This document shows, piece by piece, positions 43,068 through 52,994 of a stretch of DNA of 64,000 bases (within the stretch, counting starts at the first letter, position 1; every line of letters begins with the position of its first letter). The position numbers were made by a program, and so were the translations under genes. The notes beneath the pieces were generated by a model. That model was given only the letters and a program-made list of their open reading frames with translations, searched no databases and was not told where the DNA came from. Source of the DNA: Symbiodinium natans (taxonomy: Eukaryota > Sar > Dinophyceae > Suessiales > Symbiodiniaceae); NCBI GenBank assembly GCA_905221605.1, contig CAJNDS010002192.1, positions 449,501-513,500 of the forward strand, read 5' to 3'.

Positions 43068-43276
43068 ATGCTGGCGGACTCCAGAGCACTGGTCACTGTG
43101 CCCCGCGTGCGGCGCGAGCTGGTCGCTAAGGTGAAAAGCCTTCGGCTACTCGCCAAAGGCACCCTGGTGCATGACGATGGCCAGGATTGGGTTTGCGTGC
43201 GTCGTGCTCTGGTGGACAAAGCAAAGAGGTCTTCTACGAGGTGGAGGTTGTTGACGTAATGTCAGGGGACATCCGC
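43068..43276 (+). CDS. candidate exon with an apparent frame change
   Basis: The acceptor GGTTCTCCAG is followed by MLADSRALVTVPRVRREL, VAKVKSLRLLAKGTLVH and DDGQDWVCVRRALVDKAK. From about 43217 the more protein-like frame is one step over: KEVFYEVEVVDVMSGDIRFP, ending at the donor GTAAGG. No intron fits between the two. Either a base is missing or extra, or this is a pseudogene. No family was recognised. Confidence 0.35.
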
Positions 43277-43353
43277 TTCCCTGTAAGGTGAGGGCGGTGA
43301 ATCGCCTTTTGAGGGTCTGACGGTTGCATCCCCCCCTACCTGGCAACTGGGCA

Positions 43354-43726
43354 GAGATGCAGATTTGTGGCACCAGGGAGGAGTTCTTGATTCAGATTCT
43401 ATCTGCACAGCAGTGGCGCAGCAGCAAGAACGGAGTAAAAGCACCTGGACTCCAGTATGGAGCGGAAAACTTCGTTATCGTGTCGCCACAGTGCTGCTGG
43501 AAGTGGAAGAGTGCTGCTGGAGCTCTTAGAGGAGCTGTCGAAAGCTGGATCCTGCACGGATCTACGTGACAGGCGTGTCAACCTGGGAGCTTGCTTCCAC
43601 GAAGCCCAAGCTTTCGCCGCCATCGCGCCCGTTGGTGCATACCACAGAGTGGTGAAGCGCCGCGAAATTGCAGGAGCGCAGGGGGAAGTTTGCCCATTTT
43701 CGTGGTACAAGCCAAGAACGATGTGA
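43354..43726 (+). CDS. candidate coding region, unknown protein
   Basis: After TGGGCAG a frame reads MQICGTREEFLIQILSAQ. Further on another frame reads VLLELLEELSKAGSCTDLR, then RRVNLGACFHEAQAFAAIA. A GHLEIV motif with VEVDA nearby (about 43775-43830) recalls an ankyrin repeat, but it is broken by a frame change. Boundaries are uncertain. Confidence 0.25.
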
Positions 43727-43919
43727 CTAGAGCTGTTCAAACAAGCTCATCGGCCAGAATGCGTTCACTCTCCTTGTGGCCACCTAGAGATCGTATGCAT
43801 GCACGGAGGTGTGGAAGTGGATGCTGTCACATCGGGACACCTCGTGCGACGTCGATGCTTGCGAAGCGCGGTGCGCCCGAAATGCCAATCCAGGGTGGAC
43901 CACCATCGTGAGCCAATGG

Positions 43920-45525
43920 CACATTCATGCCATGATCGCCATCACCTCCAGAACAGTGCTCTGTAAAATGATCTGTGATGTGGGCAAGTCTGGGAGTCTT
44001 TTGTTGCGATGTTCACTGTCTAATGTTGCGATGTTCACGGTCTGAGGACTCTAAGGCCTAGAGTCCTAGAGGGTTGCAGGTTGCGGGTAAAGGCTTGGAG
44101 TTTAGGTTTGAAGTGGGGTTAGGGTTTAAGGTTCAGGGCCTCCGCGCCAGGTGGCAAGGTGGTCGCAGCTGCCGCTTCGCGAGGTGCAGCGCGAGTGTGC
44201 CGGGCACAGCTGTTTGTGTTGCCTAAAACCTTCTGGGGTTGTTTAGGGCATAGTCGGCATCTTCGAGCATGTCGAAGTATGGACGTAGGAGTAGGAACAA
44301 AGGACCTGGTGTGCCAGCAAACAACCACCGGCACGGTTAAAGGATAAAGGAATCCTTGCAAGCAATCAGCACCCCAGAAGGAAAGCCGTCGAGCGCCTGG
44401 ATGCCTGGATGCCTTTGTTGTAGGTGATGTGGTAGTGGGCGGGGGGTGGGGGTGGGGGGAAAGAGTACACAAGAGGGGGCTTCCGATTTCGACGCGTCCC
44501 AAGGCCGCGACAGCGACATCTCCACCGGAGGCGTGAGTGCAAAGCTCAGTCTGGAGCTCAGGAGGGCGTCTAGGAACGATTAATCCCAAACCACGAGAGC
44601 CCTCATAAGCAAGCCTATACCCTAACACCTTGAATCCTACACTTGCAGTCAGCCGGCACTGACTTTGTGGCTTTCGAGTCCACAAGTGTGCAGGAATGAG
44701 GCATGCGGTTCTTTCAAGCACTGACCAGGTTTGACCGACTCTACTTAGCACCATGCCTACAGTTTAGAGGGCTCTGGGATCTGATGCAGTTGCTCACTAA
44801 CGGGCAACAGGTGCACTGCCGTGAGCCAGTCGCAATCAGCAGAAAGCCAGAATCTCGCTATCAACCCACGCCGAGCTGGCTCAAGCGGAGCAACATGGCG
44901 CTATGATAAATGCCGCAGGACGCCGTGCCATCTTACGAGGCAGGCAACAAGCAGGCTGCCTCGAGATCTTCTAGCTTGGCAGAGGGCTTCGCAACGTTAT
45001 AGTAGTTGCCTAGTTCGAAGCGAAGATGGTCCATATAAGCTCCTTTTGATGGCCGCAAGCGTGTGCCACAGTTGAAGCATGACACAACCTCAAACTTAAA
45101 GCTTAGGCCTATAGAACTTGAACGCAGATCCTTCAGCCCCGATGCCGCGTGAGCCTAAACTAGAGGGCAGGCAAGCGGATTCGAACATTTTTAGGAGCGA
45201 TGCAATGGCCACGCCGCCTTCTGGGACCCCAGCAGATGCTGATGCAGTGCCTCGTCGAAGTTCGGATTTGCGCAGGGGGTATCAGGGATGTAGGAGGCAG
45301 GCTGTTCGTCATGAGCCTTTTTCCACACAGGGTTTGGGCAGACGGAGAGAGGGGGGCAGAGAAGAAAGAGCGAGAGAAAGCGTGACCGTGTCTCAGGGGG
45401 CGGGGGCAGGAGGCATATCATGATACTGTACCACTTTGGGGCACCGGGAGCACGGCCTCGTGCAGTCTCGTGCGACACTGCTGACCAACTCTGCGCATGC
45501 TGTACAGGGGCTTGACCCCCCAGGC
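43920..45525. other. no gene recognised
   Basis: Ala/Arg-rich frames near 44150-44220 and 45205-45290 are open but have no splice or start support. Confidence 0.35.
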
Positions 45526-45529
45526 CACA

Positions 45530-45572
45530 CGAAGGAAGAAGAAGAAGAAGAAGAAGAAGAAGAAGAAGATAA
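45530..45572. repeat. GAA microsatellite
   Basis: About 12 GAA units. Confidence 0.95.
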
Positions 45573-45603
45573 CCACAGAGTCAAAGTCTTTGCGTCTGAG
45601 TGC

Positions 45604-45981
45604 GCGTGTGTGTGTGTGTGTGTGTGTCTCTGTGTGTCTCTGTGTGTCTCTGTGTGTCTCTGTGTGTCTCTGTGTGTCTCTGTGTGTCTCTGTGTGTCTC
45701 TGTGTGTCTCTGTGTGTCTCTGTGTGTCTCTGTGTGTCTCTGTGTGTCTCTGTGTGTGTGTGTCTCTGTGTGTCTCTGTGTGTGTGTCTCTGTGTGTCTC
45801 TGTGTGTCTCTGTGTGTCTCTGTGTGTGTGTCTCTGTGTGTGTCTCTGTGTGTGTCTGTGTGTGTCTGTGTTCTGTGTGTCTCTGTGTGTCTCTGTGTGT
45901 CTCTGTGTGTCTCTGTGTGTCTCTGTGTGTCTCTGTGTGTCTCTGTGTGTCTCTGTGTGTCTGTGTGTCTGTGTGTCTGTG

Positions 45982-46028
<47 letters not shown>

Positions 46029-46115
46029 GTGTCTCTGTCTGTGTGTGTGTGTGTCTCTGTGTCTCTGTCTGTGTGTGTGTGTGTGTGTGTCTATCTGTGT
46101 GTGTGTTCGTTTAGA
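45604..46115. repeat. half-kilobase GT-rich satellite based on TGTGTGTCTC
   Basis: Regular tandem copies of the decamer TGTGTGTCTC with interspersed length variants, then a TGTC tetramer run (about 45978-46026) and GT runs. Because the base unit is 10 bp and variants are frequent, frames stay open for over 200 codons on both strands. These frames encode only Cys/Val/Ser or His/Thr/Arg repeats and are not believed to be genes. Confidence 0.97.
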
Positions 46116-46442
46116 TAGATGGAGAGACATGCACAATTGTTTCTATGCCGCTCGTAACCATGACCGACTGCGCTGGAAGGCAAAGTTCGGACCCCGCAAA
46201 CCTTGCATCCTCTAGGTGTGTACCTGCGATCGCTGCTGAGCCCTAAACCCTCCCTCAACCCTAAACCCTTCTAGGGTAAATCCTATAACCCTTCCAGGTT
46301 TTAGGGGTTCAGGAGTTTCGGATTCAGAGCTCTGCTGAGGTGGCATCCTTGGAGCGAGGCTTTCAGAGCTTCAGGCGGAGGCACCCGGGGCGAAGCTTGA
46401 ACAGCCTAGGAAGCTCAAATGGCAGGGGTCTTTTCTCATATG

Positions 46443-46632
46443 ATACATATACACACATATGTATATATGGATGTATGTATGTATGCATGTATGTATGTGT
46501 GTATGTGTGTATGTGTGTATGTGTGTATGTGCGTATGTGCGTATGTGCGTATGTGTGTATGTGTGTATGTGTATATACATATGTATATATATATATGTTT
46601 ATTTGTTTATATGTTGTTATTTATTTATTTTC
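46443..46632. repeat. GTAT/GTGT microsatellite
   Basis: ATGTATGTATG changes to GTGTGTATGT and GTGCGTATGT units, then AT-rich sequence. Confidence 0.9.
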
Positions 46633-47036
46633 TGTACGTACTACTGGTATTACGGTATTACATGTATAGATATGCCCCATGAATCTAGAATCTAGCCCTG
46701 ATGAAAACGGACCGTATTTTGGAGAACTGAAAGTAACTCGGAGCCTCAAGGCCTTTGAGAAGAATCCTGCTCCCAGGGAGGCCTGGGGATATATGGCTTC
46801 AGAGAACCCAGTGATCTAGGGTTTAGGGCCTAGGATTTAAGAGCCCTGAAGCAAAACATAGAGCCCAGCTGTGTGTCCTAGCAGCCATGCCCGAACCCTC
46901 AGAAACCCCGAGCTGCTCGGGTTGCGTCTTTGCGGTTCAGGAGGTTTGTTAGGACGAATCCAAGCAGCTGAGAGGAGTTTATAGTAGGGCTATGGGGGAT
47001 ATTGTCGGGGTTTGGATTCTTAGATGTCGGTTGAAG

Positions 47037-47110
47037 CTCCACAGGCCTGGGATAGGGAGGAAGTTTGCATGCTTCACCATGACCTTGTCCTGCAGCTGCA
47101 GCTGGTGGAG
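47037..47110 (+). CDS. candidate exon, unknown protein
   Basis: The acceptor GGTTGAAG and a good donor GTAAGA (47111) bracket the frame APQAWDREEVCMLHHDL then VLQLQLVE. TTTAGGG units lie 230 bp downstream (47345-47400). No family was recognised. Confidence 0.35.
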
Positions 47111-47119
47111 GTAAGAAAG

Positions 47120-49020
47120 CCAAAGCCCCTCGGGTCTAAGAATTGCAACCGCAAATCTCAGCTCAAGGAAGTCCGATCAAGTCAAGGCACAAGCCTAAAA
47201 GTGTGATTAGCAGGCCCAGCAGGTCGCGCAGCCCGGCAAAAAGGCTGGAATCGCTTTTGCTGTCGAGATGCTTGAGGTTTTGGGCATGCAGCTCGGGCGT
47301 TCAGTCGCTACAGCTTCGGGGATCTTCGGGATGTCAGGCCCGGGGTGTAGGGTTTATGGCGGCTTAGGGTTTAGGGTTTGGGGTTTAGGGTTTAGGGCTA
47401 CGAGGAGTCCTGCTGCGGTTTAGGGCTACAATGCAAGCAGGTGGTCGCTTCGATCCTTGCACCAACGCCGCGCTTGCCAGCCTAGCTCATCCCTACTTTC
47501 ATCATGGGTTCCTGGCAAGCCAGAAGACGACCTCACCAAAGTCCTTGTAATTCTTCCCCAGAAATCCCCAGGGCGTGAAGTTCTGTCCATATTCCCTTTT
47601 CAGAGCTGAAGCCACTAACCTCGTTGAGCAAAGGGGACTGTTTGTCTGCTATTCTCGATCCACAGTACGCCAGAACTCCACAGGAAGGAGCCTGCTGTTT
47701 GGCCAGAGGCGAAGCCCGACTTCTATGAGGTCGGGTTCGGGGTGAAAGGGTGTGGGGGAGGGGGGTTTCTGAGCTGAAGGAGGGGCTTGGAGCCCTGGAA
47801 TCCGGATCCTAAGTGAGCGCATGCTGCAACGGCTCAGTTCGAAGCCAGCTCCTGCCATAACAAGCGGGGTACACAAAGAAGCAATCTCTTTGTCAAAAGC
47901 CATGGATTGATGGCAGGATGCGGTGGGCTTGATCGGTGTGAAGGACAGCCACGGCACACTCCTCGAAGAGGCACGCTCGGCCTTGTTTTTTGTGCAGCAT
48001 CTTCTGGATTTTGGGGTTGATGTCCTCCTCCTCCTCCTCCTCCTCCTCCTCCTCCTCCGCCTCTCCTCCTCCTCCTCCTCGTCCTCCTCCTCTCTGCGTG
48101 GGTGTGTCGTCGATAGCTTCGCCGCCTCAAAGCCTGCTATTCACGCTCGTAACGTATCTCTGCGGCAACCATGGGCTCTCCTTTTCCCATGCAGGCCTTC
48201 CCTGTTGACGTCGCGCCGTTGCCGCGGAGGTCGCGCCGTCCAGGGGGTGGTCGATTTGCCATCGCTGTTGAGCAACACATCTCTTCACCGAGCTGTATCC
48301 GATACACCGTGATGCACCACTTCAGCAGTGAGACAGGACTTCCAAAGCACGCTTTATACCCAGACATGGAGGGCCTAGGGGGTGAGGCCTTGCACTGGCT
48401 ATACGTCCCTCAACTACGACTAGCTTAGGACCCCAAAACAAACAAAACATGTTCTTCCATGTTCTTCCTTATAAGGGTAATATAGGGATTATTGTCTTGT
48501 ATTTCTTGGTGTTCTTAAGCAAATAGTAGTTTTGAAAAAAGCCATTTGCTGAGGGCTCTTTGGAATTCAGCGGTCACCGGAGTCTCTGGTTTCCGAGCCT
48601 CTGGGCCAGGGGATCGCTTCAGCGCCTCCTTCAGATTATACATGGATGTGCATGCATTACATGTATATCTCTCTGTGTATATATATAGCTTACATAGCAC
48701 CTGACCAGGTTGCTTCATGGAGCAGCTAGGTTGCGTCGTCGGCACTTTTGGCACTTGGAGGCCTTGGCCATAGTTCTGCTCAGTGAGATATGGGCCGCAG
48801 GCAAAGTATTTGTCCGAGCATGGTGTGCCATGATGATTAGGACGACCATAGACTGTGGTGCTATGGAGTTTAGACATGAGCTCAATATGATAGTCTTTGT
48901 TCCTGGTGTGCTTCTGGGCCAAAGGACCGCTCATGTGCCAGTTTCTTGCAGCACTGCTCCCTTGGAGCCCTATAGACCTTGGGTGGTTTGCTAATGATTG
49001 CCATGCAGTTGTGTGTCAAG
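47120..49020. other. no gene recognised; CTC microsatellite
   Basis: (CTC)n lies at about 48018-48092. A family C repeat lies at 48463-48533. An AT-rich stretch is at 48665-48690. Confidence 0.4.
48463..48533. repeat. short dispersed repeat, family C, copy 2
   Basis: See the copy at 8932-9003; ordered shared blocks GTTCTTCCTT, AGGGATTATTGTCTTGTA, GTTCTTAA and AAATAGTAG. Confidence 0.5.
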
Positions 49021-49025
49021 TGCAG

Positions 49026-49172
49026 GCAGACGACGCTCCACCCAGGCGACGCTTCTTTCGAAAGGTTGCTGCAAGGCCCGAGCAGGCCCGAGCATCTTGG
49101 GATGATGGAGCATTGAGAAAACAACGGAAGGTGGTAAAGCAATGCAAACAAGTACCGAGCATGGTATTCTAA
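49026..49172 (+). CDS. candidate last exon of a basic protein
   Basis: After TCAAGTGCAG the frame reads ADDAPPRRRFFRKVAARPEQ, ARASWDDGALRKQRKVVKQ and ends at a TAA (49170-49172). A GT donor at 49131 is an alternative end. Strongly basic; no family was recognised. Confidence 0.3.
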   Translation, partial: ADDAPPRRRFFRKVAARPEQARASWDDGALRKQRKVVKQCKQVPSMVF

Positions 49173-50607
49173 CACCTGCAGTTCAATTCAGCTACTTTCG
49201 TGCCATGTTCCAACCCAGTTAAATGCTTTCGTGGCCCGGCACTGTGCTTGTAGGAGATGGTGACATCGTCAGATGCTTGGCAGGCGTGTTTGGCATGTAT
49301 TGTGCCAGCTACCCTGATTGAAGCATTGTTGCTGAGTTCACTGCCAAAGTGCGTACTTGCACGTGCACTTGCTGACCTACATGAGGAAGATGGGAGGGGG
49401 AGGGATGCAGGCAGTGAGAGAAAAAAGAGGTAATCTGGAAGCCTCCTAAGTCCAACTGGACACCAGGACGTGCTTTCATGCGCGGGAGGAAAGTGGCGAC
49501 CATGATCCACTTGACCTTACAGCGAAAGAAACTGCAACAATTCCATTTTAAGGGTTCAGACGCCCTCCGCTTGTCTATCTCGTCTGGGGGCCAAGAACAA
49601 GACACAAGGGACAGCCTGAATTCTCACCCTGCCCAGGCGAAAGGCGATTGCACACAATACCACCTTGCGCCGCCCAAGACCTATTGAAGCCTGAGCCCTG
49701 AAACCGCCAAACCCTTCCCCAAGCTCTATACCCTGAATCTGTTGAAGCTTCGCGTGTTCAGCCTGTCGTTCTGCCAGGCCGCAGTCGCGGCAGCGACGCA
49801 GGTCAGCAACTTGAAGGTGGGTTTAGGGGTATGCTCTGAGTCTGCGTTTCGAAAAGGGTTTTGGGTTTTGGGGCTTGCTCGCGTGGTGAGTCTTTCGTCC
49901 TTCGGGCCTCCTGGCAGGGTCGTTCCAGCCCAGCTGCAGAAACCAAAAAGGGTTTAGGTTCCTCGGCAGTCCTGGGTTAAAAGGGTTGAGGGTTCAGGGT
50001 TTAGAGCTTAGGGTCTATCCTAGGGATGCTGTATGAGAGCTGTTCCGGGCCAGGGGTGGGCTTTGCAGGGTTTCGTGTAGTTCAGCCTTCATGGGTTCAG
50101 GGCCACCACCTTCTTGAGGGGGCTTGCAAAGCTCATAGCGCAGCGGGGGATTGCGCGGGTGCAGGATGCTGTGACGCACTGCCGTTTTTCTGGCAATTCG
50201 GGGGCAGAGTGCGGCCGAAATAGTTTGAAATGGCTTGACCTTGCAAAACCCTTTTGCTTGTTCAAAACTCTTAAAGACAACAGTGAGGCAACTCCTCCGG
50301 CCTCTTGTGTTCCCCTTCGCCTTCGTGCTTTCAGGCAGACCTGCCAGAGCCGAGCGCCCAGAACTGCCCGAGTTTGTTGAACTTAAAATGCCCGAAAGAG
50401 GTACACGAGGCTTGTCTCCCGACAGCCTCTACGAGTCCATCTATATTTTTAGAGCCCCCCCTGAAGCCGAATGAGCCGTTTTCATTGTCAGGCGGGGTTT
50501 GAACAAACAAATTTCGAGGCAGTAAGATTCTCTCTCGCGATCGAAGGCCACGGGAGGCTTGAACCCAGCCAAGGGGGGCTGTAGTTTCTGGAGTCAAGGG
50601 CATAAAG

Positions 50608-50710
50608 GGGTGGTTGTCAAAATGATGGTCCCTTTTTTGGATCCCCATTATAAGTCGGCACCTAATACTTAGGGTACCCCAAAAAGGGACCATAATTTTG
50701 ACAACCACCC
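50608..50710. mobile_element. 103-bp MITE-like foldback
   Basis: The arms GGGTGGTTGTCAAAATGATG.. (50608-50640) and ..CATAATTTTGACAACCACCC (50679-50710) are inverted with very few differences, around a 38-bp centre. The high arm identity suggests recent insertion. Flanking target duplications are not clear. Confidence 0.75.
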
Positions 50711-51209
50711 AAACAGATATATTTCTGATCAATGGAGGCTATCAGTACAGACCAAGGCCCGACTTCTTGCCCATTGTGCCGACACCGGCGCAGTTGCTCG
50801 GCTTGACTGTCTTCTAGGTGGGACATGGCCGAGCACGATTTTGTAGCATCGCTTGGCTAGGCATCCACATGATTCAAAGTTGTTGGGTACTTCGAAAATT
50901 TTAGCTTTAACTTATGCTTTGGATGTCCTTCCCGAGATCTACTGAGGCTTCGCGCCCCCAGTTGGGGAACGGCCTGCAGAAACGCGATAGACTCGGAATC
51001 AGACAACTTTATAGCTGTTAGTCGATCCCAGTCAGGCTGAAGACATCTTCATGTGCGCACCAATTCCAACAACATTCACGGACTTGTATTTGCAAGCCCT
51101 GGAAAGGCAGCGCAAGGAAATCTGATCACCCCTGACTACTGTACTGTTTCAATCGTCGAGAGCCGGAAGAAGCTTCGAGTGAGGAAGCCGCACAGCAAAT
51201 TCCCTGAAG

Positions 51210-51274
51210 ATCCGGCTCAGCTGCTTCTTCTGAGGCGCGTCTGGCAGCTCTCCGCGAGCGTTGTCAAAAATCTG
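51210..51274 (+). CDS. candidate coiled-coil-like exon
   Basis: The acceptor TTCCCTGAAG is followed by the frame SGSAASSEARLAALRERCQK, ending at a GC donor context (TCTGAAGGCC). It is Ala/Leu/Arg/Glu-rich, as in a helix. A second frame is also open. Confidence 0.25.
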
Positions 51275-51584
51275 AAGGCCTACGTGTCGGGGTGCAGGTT
51301 CACATTCGGGCTGAGGGCTTTCGGGGTTAGTGAAACAATATGTGAAGTGCTGCAGGCCTTAACTTGAGTCACGACCCTGAAAGCCTTACCCTACTGACCA
51401 CCTTCGAGTGTTTTCGAACCTCCACTCGGCCGTGTGAAGTGACAGCGAAAGCCGGGCAGGAGCTGGTAGCACGAGGGTAACTAGTGACAAGTTCAGCCGG
51501 TCACAGGGGTGAATTTGGACCCCAAACACAAGAGCTTTCACCCCAAACTCCGAAGAAGCGGGACTCGGAAGATTGCGTCCTGAG

Positions 51585-51975
51585 GTGATGCCACCGCCTG
51601 GCTCGATTTTGCCGAGTTCCAGTGGTCACAGCTGGGCGGCCCAGAGTGCACCTTCCAAGATTGTGCTGAGGATACCAGGAGGCGAAAGAGCTGGAAGCCG
51701 TTTTGGGTCCGGAATCATGTGGATCCTACTATAGTTGAGGACTCTACTTTTTTCAAACTTCCATAAGGTGCCGACAAACCGGGATGAATCTGTCAATGCT
51801 GTCAGAGCCGCCGTTGCCAAGGGTGGGCGAAGAGCTCTCAGCTCCGCCACGCCAGGCACGAGTCCAACGTTTTGAAGTGTGAGGATGTTGGCCTTTTCCG
51901 ACTTGTCGGGTTTGTATAGGGCTCAGAGGTTGACTGAGGGAGTACAGCTGTCTTGGAACGAGCAGCCTTTCCTCG
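51585..51975 (+). CDS. three-exon fragment of an unknown protein
   Basis: Exons 51585-51718 (acceptor CGTCCTGAG, donor GTGGAT), 51768-51855 (acceptor CATAAG, donor GCACGA) and 51948-51975 (acceptor AGTACAG, donor GTGAGA) join in phase. They read DATAWLDFAEFQWSQLGG, PECTFQDCAEDTRRRKSW, KPFWVRNHVPTNRDESV, NAVRAAVAKGGRRALSS and ATPAVLERAAFPR. The first intron is only 49 nt. Possible further exons lie at 52212-52258 and 52259-52311 (EKQRAVLEAALAKQLP). Trp-rich composition and two clean joins make coding likely. No family was recognised. Confidence 0.5.
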
Positions 51976-52532
51976 GTGAGACTTCACGTGCATAGGTAGC
52001 AGAACTAAGGCATGTCGGGAGTCGGGCTTGCATTGTCACCTAGTGTAGCCTGATCCATTCAGGGCATGTGGTAGGTGGATGCAGCCGCACAGGTTCGCTT
52101 TCCTGAAATTATTCTGATTCTTTCTGGGGGTCGTGGCGTAAAACTGACGATTGTCATCTTGTGTGCTTTTGGCACTTTGCCAGAGGGCGGCTCTCTTTTC
52201 TCCATCCCCAGATCCCAGATGATCCAGCGCAAAACGAACCGCCGGTCGGATTGCAAAGGTCAGGGAGAAGCAGCGGGCCGTGTTAGAGGCTGCCCTGGCG
52301 AAGCAGCTACCCGGTGAGACTTGTGGTTCAGGTTACTGCCGGGCTTCCTTGGGCGATTATAGCCTGAACATGCCTAAAGTCTAGGAAACACAAGCAATGT
52401 TTTGAGACGAACCCCAAAGTCCCCAAAATCCCAAAAGCTCATCCCTCAGATGCCTTAGACCCAGGCCTGGGGCGCCAGACGTTAGGCAGCTCGGCGGGCT
52501 TGGCAGATTCAAGGGCTTGGGCTTCCGAAGGT

Positions 52533-52690
52533 CTTCCTATCGGGCTTCGAGTTTGTAGGCTGTATAGGCATGTTGCTTATTGGATTGTAGGCGTTGGGGT
52601 TTTTGGGGTGCAGGCTTCCTATCGGGGTTTGTAGGCTGTATGGGCATTTTCCTTATTGGATTTGTAGGCGTCGGGGTTTTGGGGGTGCAG
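52533..52690. repeat. tandem duplication of an about 80-bp unit
   Basis: CTTCCTATCGGG .. TTTGTAGGCTGTAT.GGCAT .. CTTATTGGATT.GTAGGCGT.GGGGTTTT .. GGGGTGCAGG occurs twice in direct tandem, at 52533-52613 and 52615-52690. Confidence 0.85.
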
Positions 52691-52957
52691 GAACAGTGTA
52701 TGAAGGATGGGTTCCAGAAAGGGAGTATGCATGCAAAGAGGGTCGAAAACTGGCCGCTGAAGCAGCCCGGGAGCGAAAGGAAAGCGTCCAGGTTCTTTTG
52801 GTCGAGGGTGTCGTCCAATTGCAGATGATGGCTTCTCCGGCCTTTTTCGTGACTGGTTTTGAACAACAAAACTGAACAAGGGATGCCCATGCAGGGACAT
52901 ATGGAACATCGTGAGGTCAGCACACAAAGCCCTGCGATGCGGCGGCAATAATTTTTC

Positions 52958-52973
52958 CGATCGCCTTCCTGAG
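52958..52973 (+). promoter_or_regulatory. probable spliced-leader acceptor of the UGT gene
   Basis: A pyrimidine-rich stretch with TCGCCTTCCTGAG ends at AG 52972-52973, 22 nt before the chosen ATG. Inferred from position only. Confidence 0.35.
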
Positions 52974-52994
52974 CGGACGAGCGCACGCGGAGCC

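Noticed and set aside
43775-43830. Ankyrin repeat (GHLEIV..VEVDA)
   Set aside because: Only a short match, broken by a frame change; not enough to call a domain.
45393-46215. Long Cys/Val/Ser and His/Thr/Arg frames of 200-259 codons on both strands
   Set aside because: They are translations of the TGTGTGTCTC satellite and have no start, splice or domain evidence.
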